From assembly GCF_004137255.1 (NCBI RefSeq), contig NZ_SDWT01000001.1:2046001-2110000 (forward strand): a stretch of DNA of 64,000 bases. The letters run 5' to 3'. A program made the translations under genes and the position numbers. Below are positions 56,530-64,000 of the stretch, piece by piece (position 1 is the stretch's first letter; each line of letters begins with the position of its first letter). This stretch comes from Nocardioides oleivorans. GTDB taxonomy: Bacteria > Actinomycetota > Actinomycetes > Propionibacteriales > Nocardioidaceae. Under the pieces are notes generated by a model. That model ran no database searches and was not told where the DNA came from. It saw nothing but the letters and a program-made list of their open reading frames with translations.

Positions 56530-56556
56530 TTGATCTTCTTGAGAATGTCTTAACCT
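56530..56556 (+). promoter_or_regulatory. Candidate promoter of the first Tat-exported paralogue
   Basis: TTGATC (56530-56535) and TAACCT (56551-56556) are spaced 15 bp apart, giving a leader of about 38 nt before the ATG at 56601. The region is clearly A/T-richer than its surroundings. It includes CTTCTTGAG at 56535-56543, a word repeated near the next two paralogues. Confidence 0.4.
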
Positions 56557-56600
56557 TTGGGTGAAGGACCTCTCGGATCTTCAAGCGGGGGAAAGTCGTC

Positions 56601-57368
56601 ATGACCGACATGGGCAACGAGCGAGGCGCGGGGACCTCGCGGCGTACGTTGATGCGTGGTGCCGCGTGGACCGTCCCGGTCGTCGCCGTCGCCGCGCAGG
56701 CGCCGGCGTTCGCCGCCTCGCCGTGCGACCCGCAGACCTACAGGATCGACTGGGGTGTCAGCGCCTACACCCCGCCGGGCAGCCTGACCGCGACGCCGAA
56801 CGTCGGTACGGCAGTCGCGACGGGCAGCGCCGGCGGCAACGGCATCAACGTGACGTTCACGAGCACGGTCCTGGTCTCGACGCGCTACGACAGCAACCTG
56901 ACGGTCCTGCCCACCACTGGCATCGGCAACCTGGGAGCGGGCGAGCAGGGACTCGCGATCCGTTCGAACGGCTCGTTGGGCGCGTATCCGCTGTCGAACC
57001 AGACGATCACGGTCGCCTTCGGTCGAGCCGTCAGCAACCTGTCGTTCACTGTCGTCGACATCGATCGCGACGCGAACTTCTGGGACCGCGTGGCGTTCAA
57101 CCCGGCGCCAGGTGCCGGCAACTTCACTCGGGCGGCCCAGGTCGACGGCGCGGGAAACCTCAACGCCGAGACGTCCGGCGACGGACCGTTCAGGTTCACG
57201 GGCCCCACCGGCAACCTGGTCGACACGAGCGGTGCCGGCAACGTCCAGGTGCGCTACGCCGGCGGAGCGAGCTTCACCTCGTTCCAGATCCTGTACTGGA
57301 ACACGGTCCTGTCCGGTCCCCAGGGCATCTTGCTGAGCGACTTCAGCTTCACCGCGCGCGGCTGCTGA
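56601..57368 (+). CDS. Tat-exported two-cysteine protein, paralogue A
   Basis: 255 aa with GGGGGA 8 nt upstream. The Tat signal is SRRTLMRGAAWTVPVVAVAA, with cleavage expected after APAFA. The mature protein starts ASPC and ends FSFTARGC; these are its only two Cys, so a disulfide tying both ends is predicted. A beta-rich core follows the array's plan: TITVAFGRAVSNLSFTVV, then DID...WDRVAF, and a final FQILYWNTVLSGPQGILLSD. It looks like a jelly-roll or Ig-like surface domain. I cannot assign a known family. Confidence 0.85.
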   Translation: MTDMGNERGAGTSRRTLMRGAAWTVPVVAVAAQAPAFAASPCDPQTYRIDWGVSAYTPPGSLTATPNVGTAVATGSAGGNGINVTFTSTVLVSTRYDSNLTVLPTTGIGNLGAGEQGLAIRSNGSLGAYPLSNQTITVAFGRAVSNLSFTVVDIDRDANFWDRVAFNPAPGAGNFTRAAQVDGAGNLNAETSGDGPFRFTGPTGNLVDTSGAGNVQVRYAGGASFTSFQILYWNTVLSGPQGILLSDFSFTARGC

Positions 57369-57514
57369 GCGCGCCGGAGGAGCCTCACTCTCAAGAAGTC
57401 GTATGCATCAGTCGTAGATTTTACGTAGACGTTCGTTGGACGGAGCCTCCTTAGGATTCTCGTCGAGTGCGGTGGCCACGAAGCGGCTCCGCAGGACCTC
57501 GGGGGACATCCGCG

Positions 57515-58324
57515 TTGAACGCGAACATCGACCACGGCGCATCCCTGCCGCATCCTTCGCGCCGGACGGTGGTGCGCACCGCGGCATGGACGGTGCCGGT
57601 CGTCTCGGTCGCTGCGACTGCTCCGGCCTTCGCGGCCTCGCCGTGCTCGGACCGCTACGGCTACGTGCTTCGTTGGGGTACGACCTCCTACTCCCGGACC
57701 GACGCACGGAGCTCGTCGGCCAGCGTGACCTCCGGCGACTCCAGCGCAGTGGGGGTGACGTTCGCGAGTGTGTCGTCGTCGACCGCCAATGTGCCCGACG
57801 CTGCGCGCAACCTGACGATCCCGGCCAACACGGGCACCGGCACCACGGCCGACCCCGTCGTCACCAGCCTCGGCGGGCGAGCCGGCGAACGCGGCGTCAT
57901 GCTCTACCACGCCACCAGCACGATCGGACGCGCGAACCGTCAGGACGTGACCATCACGTTCTCGCGTCCGGTGCGGGGCCTGAAGTTCTGGGTGACGGAC
58001 ATCGACACGATCACCAGCCCGGCGTACTCCGACCGGGTCGAGCTCGTCGGCTACAGCTCCAGCAACGCCGTCGTGGGCTTCGGCTTCGCCAACGACGGGG
58101 TCACCGGATCCGGCACCCAGGCGGACCCGTGGCTTCGCGCGAGCAACGCCAACGTCAACGAGAACGCCGCCGGCGCCCAGGTGTCGGTCGACTTCACCGC
58201 CACGTCTCCGACTGCCGCCACGGACGTCAAGCGCATCGTGCTGACCTACTGGAACGCCACGGGTGGCACGCAGTACCACCGCATCTACCTGGGCAACCTG
58301 AGCTTCACCGCCATCGGCTGCTGA
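57515..58324 (+). CDS. Tat-exported two-cysteine protein, paralogue B
   Basis: 269 aa from a TTG at 57515 with GGGGGA 8 nt upstream; a GTG at 57467 would add 16 residues. Tat signal SRRTVVRTAAWTVPVVSVAA, cleavage after APAFA, mature ASPC start. Only two Cys, the second in the final FTAIGC. Core motif DVTITFSRPVRGLKFWVT, then DID and YSDRVELVG. A GSGTQADPW segment is shared with paralogue C. The last strands are VLTYWNATGG and IYLGNLSF. The use of TTG may keep expression lower than its neighbours. Confidence 0.82.
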   Translation: MNANIDHGASLPHPSRRTVVRTAAWTVPVVSVAATAPAFAASPCSDRYGYVLRWGTTSYSRTDARSSSASVTSGDSSAVGVTFASVSSSTANVPDAARNLTIPANTGTGTTADPVVTSLGGRAGERGVMLYHATSTIGRANRQDVTITFSRPVRGLKFWVTDIDTITSPAYSDRVELVGYSSSNAVVGFGFANDGVTGSGTQADPWLRASNANVNENAAGAQVSVDFTATSPTAATDVKRIVLTYWNATGGTQYHRIYLGNLSFTAIGC

Positions 58325-58387
58325 CCCCAAGGCGCCCTGCGCGTGAGAACTTCTTGAGGGAACCACGCCGCTGGCTATGTCGTTCTG

Positions 58388-58445
58388 TTGCCTTCCTGTG
58401 GCCGACGCGCGCCTACTTTCGGGTCTACAGGCGACCGTGGGGGTC
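58388..58445 (+). promoter_or_regulatory. Promoter and conserved leader of paralogue C
   Basis: TTGCCT (58388-58393), 20 bp, TACTTT (58414-58419), 8 nt, then CAGGCGACCGTGGGGGTC (58428-58445) about 29 nt before the ATG. The same order and exact -10-to-block spacing occur before paralogue D, with 17 of 18 block bases identical. Confidence 0.5.
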
Positions 58446-58474
58446 CGCCGGTACTCCCTGGGGGCTCAGTCAGC

Positions 58475-59188
58475 ATGTCGCACAACGGAACTCTTCTCAG
58501 CGCGCGCCCGACGCGCCGCTCGATCGCTCGAGGCGCGGCTTGGACAGTGCCCGTCATCGCGGTCGCTGCCACCGCACCGGCCTATGCCGCGTCATGCGAC
58601 TCGACCACGCCGACCGCTATGAACCTTGCTACCAGGTCCGGTGGCGACGGCACCACGGTGACGTTCGGCAGCGCGCCGGTGAACACGTCGCTGGGCTCCT
58701 ACAACTTCAGCACGAGCGACCCGGTGATGACCGCGGGCTGGCTCGAGTTCGAGAACGCACCTCGCGGTGCTGGTGGTGCATCGAACCCGTCGACCTACCA
58801 GGACATCACTGTCACCTTCTCGCGGGCGGTCCGAAACCTGACCTTCGACATCGCTGACATCGATACCAGCGGCCAGGGCAACGGCGGCAACCGCACCTAC
58901 AACTACTGGGACGCCATCGCCGTCCACGGGACGAGCACTCCTTACAGCGCCTCGCTCGGGTCGGCGCTGACCGGCAGCGGGACGATCGCGGACCCGTGGC
59001 GCCAGGAGACCTTCGCCAACACGCCGCCGGACTCCAACGCGGCCGCCAGCCAGAGACTCAACTTCTGGTTCACCGGCGCCGTCACGACGTTCAAGTTCCG
59101 CTACTGGAGCATCCAGGGCCGCAACAGCTACACCGGGACGCAGGCCGTGTGGATCGGCAACATGAGCTACAAGGTCAACTGCGACTGA
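58475..59188 (+). CDS. Tat-exported two-cysteine protein, paralogue C
   Basis: 237 aa. Tat signal TRRSIARGAAWTVPVIAVAA, cleavage after APAYA, mature start ASCDS. The second and last Cys is in SYKVNCD. Core: DITVTFSRAVRNLTFDIA, then DIDTSGQGN and YWDAIAVHG; next GSGTIADPW as in B; the end is FKFRYWSIQG and VWIGNMSY. Start ATG follows GGGGGC. It is separated from B by 150 bp carrying its own promoter and the conserved 18-nt leader block. Confidence 0.85.
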   Translation: MSHNGTLLSARPTRRSIARGAAWTVPVIAVAATAPAYAASCDSTTPTAMNLATRSGGDGTTVTFGSAPVNTSLGSYNFSTSDPVMTAGWLEFENAPRGAGGASNPSTYQDITVTFSRAVRNLTFDIADIDTSGQGNGGNRTYNYWDAIAVHGTSTPYSASLGSALTGSGTIADPWRQETFANTPPDSNAAASQRLNFWFTGAVTTFKFRYWSIQGRNSYTGTQAVWIGNMSYKVNCD

Positions 59189-59242
59189 CGTCCCGGGGGT
59201 GATCCACTCCTCAGGCAAAGTGGACTAGACCGCCATCTGTTG

Positions 59243-59300
59243 TTGCCATCTTGTTGAACGTTCGCCCATAGCCTTGACACATCAGGTGACCGTGGGGGTC
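59243..59300 (+). promoter_or_regulatory. Promoter and conserved leader of paralogue D
   Basis: TTGCCA (59243-59248), 20 bp, TAGCCT (59269-59274), 8 nt, then CAGGTGACCGTGGGGGTC (59283-59300), 27 nt before the ATG. The layout is the same as for paralogue C. The predicted transcript would begin at or just before the block. Confidence 0.5.
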
Positions 59301-59327
59301 GCCGTGGGGTTGGGGAGCTTGATCGAC

Positions 59328-60032
59328 ATGTCCAGCAAGGCGACTGTTCACGAGCCGCTGCGTCCGTCACGTCGCGCCATGGTGCGTGGGGCGGCCTGGA
59401 CCGTTCCGGTCGTCGCGGTTGCCGCGACCGCTCCGGCGTATGCGGCGTCGGCATGTCCGACCACGACCCTGGCCTGGTCCGCCCTCGGCAACGGCAACGT
59501 GTTCGCCTCCACCACCGTCGGTGCCGTCACGGTGACGCTGACCGTCTCAGGTGTCACCAACGCAGCCAACAACCGGACGATCTCGACCACGGCCACCGGT
59601 GCCCAGACCAGCAACCTGCGCTTCTACAGCGGGTCGGCGAACGGCAGCTCGCAGACCGCCACGTTCGCGTTCACCCGGACGAGCACGGGCCTGCCGGTGG
59701 ACATCAAGAACCTCAGCTTCTCGTTCCTGGACGTCGACTCGGGCGGCTCCGGGTGGAGCGACAACGTCGTGGTCAACACCGGCGGGTTCGGTTACACGAT
59801 CGTCAGCCCTGCGAACGTCGTGGGTGACGGTCTCGCTCCGGCGACTGCCTTCCGGGCGGCCAACGCCAACACCTCGGGGAACAGTCCGGGGACCTCGACC
59901 ACTGGCAACGTCAACGTGTCGTGGGCGGGAATCGTGAACTCGGTCTCCTTCACCTACTTCCAGTCGCTGGCAGCGACCGGATCCCCGTTCATCGGTATCT
60001 CGAACATGAGCTTCCAGCCCGTCATCTGCTGA
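59328..60032 (+). CDS. Tat-exported two-cysteine protein, paralogue D
   Basis: 234 aa after GGGGAG. Tat signal SRRAMVRGAAWTVPVVAVAA, cleavage after APAYA, mature start ASACP; the second Cys is the final residue (SFQPVIC). Core: TATFAFTRTSTGLPVDIKNL, SFSFLDVDSGGSGWSDNVVV and FRAANANTSGN, then SFTYFQSLAA and FIGISNMSF. It is the most diverged of the four (DVD in place of DID) but keeps both Cys and the signal peptide almost unchanged. Confidence 0.84.
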   Translation: MSSKATVHEPLRPSRRAMVRGAAWTVPVVAVAATAPAYAASACPTTTLAWSALGNGNVFASTTVGAVTVTLTVSGVTNAANNRTISTTATGAQTSNLRFYSGSANGSSQTATFAFTRTSTGLPVDIKNLSFSFLDVDSGGSGWSDNVVVNTGGFGYTIVSPANVVGDGLAPATAFRAANANTSGNSPGTSTTGNVNVSWAGIVNSVSFTYFQSLAATGSPFIGISNMSFQPVIC

Positions 60033-60079
60033 CGGTTGCCCGGGAACAACCCCTGGCAACACGCTGTTGTCCGTGATCG

Positions 60080-61429
60080 ATGACTGCCGCGGACACCACC
60101 ACCCAGCCCGTTGACGACTCGCGCAGGATCTCGATCCTGCTCGGGCTGCTGTTCGGGCTCGGGGGACTCGGGTCGTCCAGCGCGGCGGTGACGCTCGCCC
60201 TCATGGGCAAGGACTTCGGGATCAGCTCGGGCCTCGCGGCCTGGGCGATCAGCCTCTACGTCCTGATGCTCGCGGTCACGACCGCCCTCTACGGCCGCAT
60301 CTCCGACCTCGTCGGCTTCCGCGGGCCGATGCTGGCGGGCTTGGTGCTGATGTCGATCGGCGCCCTCGTGGCGGCGGTCGCTCCCACCTTCCAGGTGCTG
60401 CTCGGCGCGCGGATGGTGCAGGGTGCCGGCGCGGCGGCGCTCCCGACCCTGGGCGTCGCGGTCCTGTCGTCGCGGTACGCCGGCGAGATCCGTGGGGTCG
60501 CCTTCGGGCGCCTGGCCGGGGTCTCGGCGGCGGTGGGTTGCCTCGGGCCGCTAGCGGGCGGTGTCGTCGAGGCCGCCTTCGGGTGGCGGGCCGTGATGGC
60601 ACTGCCGATCCTCGGTGCGTTGGTCCTGCCGTTCATCTGGCGCGCCCTCCCGACCGGCGGCAGCGGCGCCAAGCTGGACGTCGTCGGCGCGATCCTGGTC
60701 TGCCTCACCGCAGCCGGGATGGTGCTGCTCGTCCAGTCGCCGTCCGCCGGCCTGCTCGTCGCCGCGCTGGGCGCTGTGTTGCTGTTCGCCGGTGTCCCGG
60801 CTGTGCACGCGACCGTGCGCCGGCGCCCCGACGGGTTCCTCCCGGTCGAGGTCATCCGCAACGCGACCGTCGTACGCACTGCGGTGTCGGCGTCCTCCAT
60901 CCCCGCGTCGTGGTTCGCTCTGTTGATCGCCACGCCTGCGGTCCTCCTGGCGGAGGGCTGGGAGGCCTGGCAGGTCGGCGTCGCGATGCTGCCGAGCGCC
61001 GCGATCGCGCTGTTCGTGCCACGACTCGTGGGACCGATGCTGCGGCGAGTCGGGCCGGGGCGGAGCGTCGGCGCCGCCGCGCTGGTGGCGTCCGGCGCGA
61101 TCCTGCTGGCAGCACTGGGCGCACACTTCGCGAGCGCCACGATCCTGGTGATCGGCATCGTCTTCGTGACCGTGGCGTTCGGGCTCGGTCAGCCGGCACT
61201 CAGCGCGGTGGTCGGTGACGCAGTCCACGAGAACGTGCGCGGAGTCGCGCTCGGCGTGTCCACGCTGTTGTTCCTCATCGGCGGCAGCATCGGCTCCGCG
61301 GTGATCGCCGGCCTCAGCGGGCCCCTCGGCATGACCGGAGCACTGCTGCTGCTCGCCGCTCTCCCGGTGCTCGGACTGATCGTCCTGGCACCGACTCTGC
61401 GATCACCGGAGACCGCGCGCTCCGTATGA
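60080..61429 (+). CDS. MFS drug-resistance-type transporter
   Basis: 449 aa with about 14 helices. MFS motif A appears as LYGRISDLVGFRGPML near residues 70-85 and motif C-like GRLAGVSAAVGCLGPLAGGV near 152-171. It belongs to the DHA2-like group, which uses proton exchange to export hydrophobic compounds. No adjacent regulator is seen. Substrate unknown. Confidence 0.88.
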   Translation: MTAADTTTQPVDDSRRISILLGLLFGLGGLGSSSAAVTLALMGKDFGISSGLAAWAISLYVLMLAVTTALYGRISDLVGFRGPMLAGLVLMSIGALVAAVAPTFQVLLGARMVQGAGAAALPTLGVAVLSSRYAGEIRGVAFGRLAGVSAAVGCLGPLAGGVVEAAFGWRAVMALPILGALVLPFIWRALPTGGSGAKLDVVGAILVCLTAAGMVLLVQSPSAGLLVAALGAVLLFAGVPAVHATVRRRPDGFLPVEVIRNATVVRTAVSASSIPASWFALLIATPAVLLAEGWEAWQVGVAMLPSAAIALFVPRLVGPMLRRVGPGRSVGAAALVASGAILLAALGAHFASATILVIGIVFVTVAFGLGQPALSAVVGDAVHENVRGVALGVSTLLFLIGGSIGSAVIAGLSGPLGMTGALLLLAALPVLGLIVLAPTLRSPETARSV

Positions 61430-61533
61430 TTTTGGGGCGATCGTCGCCGTCCCCTCGCCCTCTCGTGCCACACTCGCATCCGGCTTGGCTCGGTCGGACG
61501 TGCACCGGGCCGCATGGAAGTGAGGCAGTCCCT

Positions 61534-63105
61534 GTGTCGTTACCGGACGACGAGGACACGGGCGTTGACCAGCGGCTTCCGCGTGGTCTCTGCGCTGCGC
61601 TGTTCATCGGGTCGTTGGGGTTCTGGGGACTGGTGTTCCAGCGATCCGTGCTCGCGCTGGACGACATGGGTTTCATCCTGCGGGGTCGGGAACGTCTGAC
61701 GTCGCTCGCCGACGTGCTGGACATGCTCCACCACGATGTCGTCGTCCAGAACGGCCGCATCGCCGACACGGTCCTGTCGTTGGTGGCTGCGGCGGGGGAC
61801 GAGCGAGCTGCTCGTGCCTACTTCGCCGTTGCGCTGTCCTCGCTCTTTCCGACAGCCCTCATCTGGCTGAGCTTCCTCGTGCCACGTTCGGTCCGGCGCG
61901 ACCTGCCGTCCTTCGTCCTCCCGTTGGTGGCTGCCGCCTCGCCCCTCCTCCTGCTCGCGCTGGACCGCAGGCTCATCTCCCAGCTCGCGCTGTTCGGCGC
62001 TGCGTCCTCTGGCTACTGCACGGGCCTCTTCCTCGTGAGCGTCGGCCTCGTACCCCTGCTCAGGACTGCAGATGGATTGGCGACACCGCCGCGGGTGATG
62101 GTCGGGTCGGCGGTGTCGTTGCTGGTGGGCGTGATGTTCCACGAGGTCCTTGCTGCCCTGGTGCTCGGCGCACTGGTGTCGGCGGCGCTGGTGGCGGTGC
62201 GGACACCGATCCGGAGACGTCAGCTGCTGACGCTCCTTCCCCCGCTGCTGCTTGCGGTCGCGCTCAAGGCGAGCACGCCGGGACTCTGGAGTCGTACTGC
62301 AGACACAGACCAGCGACAGCTGGCAGATGCCAGCCTCGTCGCCAGGACCGATGTTGCCCTCGCCTTCGCACTCGTCGCCTTCGTGCCGTTGCTCGCCTAC
62401 GTCGCGACGTCCATCGCGGTCTCGCTCCCGTCACGTGGCGTGGCCACGAGGCGCGTCGTGCTCCTGGGGGGAGTGGGTGCCGTGTTGGTGCTGGTCGGCG
62501 CGGGGTATCGCGCACTCGGCGGCTATCCGTTGGGCGGCGTCGTCACTGCGTCGACGATCGTCTGCCTCGTTGCAGCGATATGGCTGCTGCGGCCGGCACG
62601 GGTGACCCCAGCAGAGCTGGTGGCACTGGGGGCGACGGCACTCGCCTTCGCGGTTCCCGTCTACGGCGGTCTCCTCCCCGGACGGGCGTGGTTCTTCGGT
62701 GAGTACCTCGCCCTGCTCGTCGCGCTCTCGTGGTTGGCCCGCGGAGCAGCGGGTCTGGGTCCTGGGAGGGTCGACCTACGTGCTCCGCGACCTGCTTCTG
62801 GCGCCAGGTGGCTGGCCTCCGCGCTGCTCGGGGCCGGTCTCGTGGTTGGCCCGACGCTCGCCTACGAGATGCTCGACAAGGTCAACGACAACTACGCGTG
62901 GCGGGCCTACGTCGACGCCCAGGTCCTCGAGCAGGAGGACGGAGTCGTCGACATCCCATGGACCTATCCGTGGAACGACATGCGGCCGTCCTTCGCGATC
63001 GACGGCGACCACGAGGAGTGGGAGCAGCTGGTCCGCGACTACTTCGAGATCCCGAGCGACGTCCGCATCGAGTGGAACGGCTCAGTGGACTGGATGGACG
63101 GCTGA
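61534..63105 (+). CDS. Polytopic membrane protein, glycan-locus type
   Basis: 523 aa from a GTG; the frame is open upstream to 61426. About 11-12 hydrophobic segments. After the first helix comes LALDDMGFILRGRERL, an acidic external loop like the catalytic Asp loop of GT-C enzymes, and NGRIADTVLSLV. The C-terminal ~75 residues lie outside (YEMLDKVNDNYAWRAYVDAQ, DIPWTYPWNDMRPSFAID). It resembles large membrane proteins (DUF6056-type) of surface-polymer loci. Assignment as a glycosyltransferase is tentative. Confidence 0.65.
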   Translation: MSLPDDEDTGVDQRLPRGLCAALFIGSLGFWGLVFQRSVLALDDMGFILRGRERLTSLADVLDMLHHDVVVQNGRIADTVLSLVAAAGDERAARAYFAVALSSLFPTALIWLSFLVPRSVRRDLPSFVLPLVAAASPLLLLALDRRLISQLALFGAASSGYCTGLFLVSVGLVPLLRTADGLATPPRVMVGSAVSLLVGVMFHEVLAALVLGALVSAALVAVRTPIRRRQLLTLLPPLLLAVALKASTPGLWSRTADTDQRQLADASLVARTDVALAFALVAFVPLLAYVATSIAVSLPSRGVATRRVVLLGGVGAVLVLVGAGYRALGGYPLGGVVTASTIVCLVAAIWLLRPARVTPAELVALGATALAFAVPVYGGLLPGRAWFFGEYLALLVALSWLARGAAGLGPGRVDLRAPRPASGARWLASALLGAGLVVGPTLAYEMLDKVNDNYAWRAYVDAQVLEQEDGVVDIPWTYPWNDMRPSFAIDGDHEEWEQLVRDYFEIPSDVRIEWNGSVDWMDG

Positions 63106-63774
63106 CGCGCGAGCGCGCTCGCCGAGGGCGACCGCGGCACGCTGCACGATCGGGAGCTCCTCGGGGTCGCGGGCAGCCTGGTGGGGCACGTCGCCGCCCA
63201 GGAGGGCAGCGGGCGTCGTGAGCCAGATCCAGGCACGCCAGGGGTCGACCCCGGCGGCGAGCAGGGTCTCGAGGATCGTGAGGAGCTCGTCGCGGACCTC
63301 GCCGGCGTCGTCGAGCTGGAACGACGGCACGAGCGTCGCGCCCTCCTGCTGGACGAGCAGCACCGCTCGTCGGTCGGACGCCTTGTGCAGCGCGAAACGC
63401 GCGGCGTTCTCCGAGACTCCACGCAGTGCGGCGACACCTGCGTAGTCGAGCCACCCTCCGTCGAGCAGCTCCGCACGGATGCGGGCCTCGCGGCGGAGAC
63501 GGACGAGCGCGACCGGCACGGCGTGCGCGGGGTCGTCGCCCTGGGCACGCAGCTGCCGGTCGAGGTCGACCAGCCGGTCGGCGGGCAACAGCTCGACCGT
63601 CCCGGGCTCGCGCCAGCGGACCTCGCCGTGGGCGCGGTCGTACGTCGGCAGCCCGGCCGCACCGAGCTGGTCGGCGAGCCCCAGCTGCTCGAGCCAGGTC
63701 GCCAGCCGCTCGCCCAGCCCGTCGTCGTACCCGCCGTCAGCGGGGTCGACGCGGGCCGGGGAGCAGGGCGACAT
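63082..63774 (-). CDS. DUF2384-like (Xre/MbcA/ParS-type) protein
   Basis: 230 aa. The C-terminal ~75 residues match the toxin-binding domain of MbcA/ParS antitoxins: LVPSFQLDDAGEVRDELLTI, AAGVDPWRAWIWLTTPAALL, GGDVPHQAARDPEEL. The middle has a helix-turn-helix-like stretch (LDYAGVAALRGVSENAARFAL). A RES-domain toxin gene, the usual partner, is not adjacent: the neighbours are typA and a membrane protein. It overlaps the convergent membrane gene by 24 bp. Confidence 0.7.
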   Translation of the reverse strand: MSPCSPARVDPADGGYDDGLGERLATWLEQLGLADQLGAAGLPTYDRAHGEVRWREPGTVELLPADRLVDLDRQLRAQGDDPAHAVPVALVRLRREARIRAELLDGGWLDYAGVAALRGVSENAARFALHKASDRRAVLLVQQEGATLVPSFQLDDAGEVRDELLTILETLLAAGVDPWRAWIWLTTPAALLGGDVPHQAARDPEELPIVQRAAVALGERARASAVHPVH

Positions 63775-63783
63775 CGGGCAGGA

Positions 63784-64000
63784 CTACTTGCTGGCCTTGC
63801 GGGCCCGCGAGGCGGTCTTGGCGCGCGCGTTGGCGTCGAGGACGACCTTGCGGATCCGCACCATGTCGGGCGTGACCTCGACGCACTCGTCCTCGCGGCA
63901 GAACTCCAGGCACTGCTCGAGGGAGAGCCGCTTCGGCGGGATCAGCTTCTCGAAGTTGTCGGAGGTGGCGGACCGGATGTTGGTCTGCTGCTTCTCCTTG
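63784..64000 (-). CDS. typA: GTP-binding protein TypA/BipA, C-terminal part
   Basis: The last 71 codons are present; the gene continues past the window edge. The reading KEKQQTNIRSATSDNFEKL, then IPPKRLSLEQCLEFCREDE and CVEVTPDMVRIRK, is the TypA/BipA C-terminal domain. A short basic tail (KTASRARKASK) follows. TypA is a translational GTPase linked to ribosome assembly under stress. The GTPase part lies outside. Confidence 0.92.
   Translation of the reverse strand, partial: KEKQQTNIRSATSDNFEKLIPPKRLSLEQCLEFCREDECVEVTPDMVRIRKVVLDANARAKTASRARKASK

Overview
The window is gene-dense, high-GC actinobacterial DNA, most like Nocardioides or another member of the Nocardioidaceae. The evidence is the strong G/C third-position bias, many GTG starts, F420-linked and HbhA-like genes, Tat-exported proteins and a WXG/DUF1023 pair. 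No intergenic gap exceeds about 175 bp, and I see no tRNA, rRNA, CRISPR array or intact insertion sequence. Taxonomy is inferred from gene content only.

Layout. 1-6500 is housekeeping: the end of a GH16 glycanase, dtd, a BKACE enzyme, a DUF559-type protein, a cysC / LMW-phosphatase / TauE operon, and an L-asparaginase. 6566-8094 matches the mycobacterial Rv0474-hbhA-Rv0476 neighbourhood: an XRE regulator with a perfect operator palindrome, an HbhA-like protein, a strong terminator and DUF2516. 8111-13378 makes dTDP-L-rhamnose (fused rfbC-rfbD, rfbB, rfbA) around a DUF4012 protein. 13512-16706 is a WXG-type secreted-protein operon ending in a lipoprotein gene. 16734-20475 holds two gmd paralogues, galE and a secreted amidase. 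20475-25642 holds a DUF559 gene between inverted repeats, a dihydropteroate-synthase-like gene, a RibD-like reductase, a PfpI protein, an F420 reductase and an acyl-CoA dehydrogenase.

25678-55920 is a large surface-polysaccharide region. It opens with an HprK-like kinase carrying a PqqD domain, VanZ, a free PqqD protein and a nucleotidyltransferase. A bacterial tyrosine kinase, a WbaP-type initiating transferase, many glycosyltransferases, an O-antigen-ligase-type polymerase/ligase and a PglK-like ABC exporter follow. A nonulosonic-acid module lies inside it: a CBS-NeuB-SAF-TIM-barrel fusion, a CMP-sugar synthetase, an FkbM methyltransferase and possible transferases. GT87 enzymes, WbqC, PIG-L, further glycosyltransferases and a MauE-thioredoxin fusion complete it.

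56601-60032 is a tandem array of four Tat-exported paralogues that I cannot place in a known family. Each has exactly two cysteines, one at each end of the mature protein. An MFS transporter, a polytopic membrane protein, a DUF2384-like protein and the end of typA close the window.

Regulation. At least 16 transcription-unit starts have TANNNT exactly 6 or 7 nt before the start codon, which predicts leaderless mRNAs. Several divergent gene pairs share overlapping mirror-image -10 elements.
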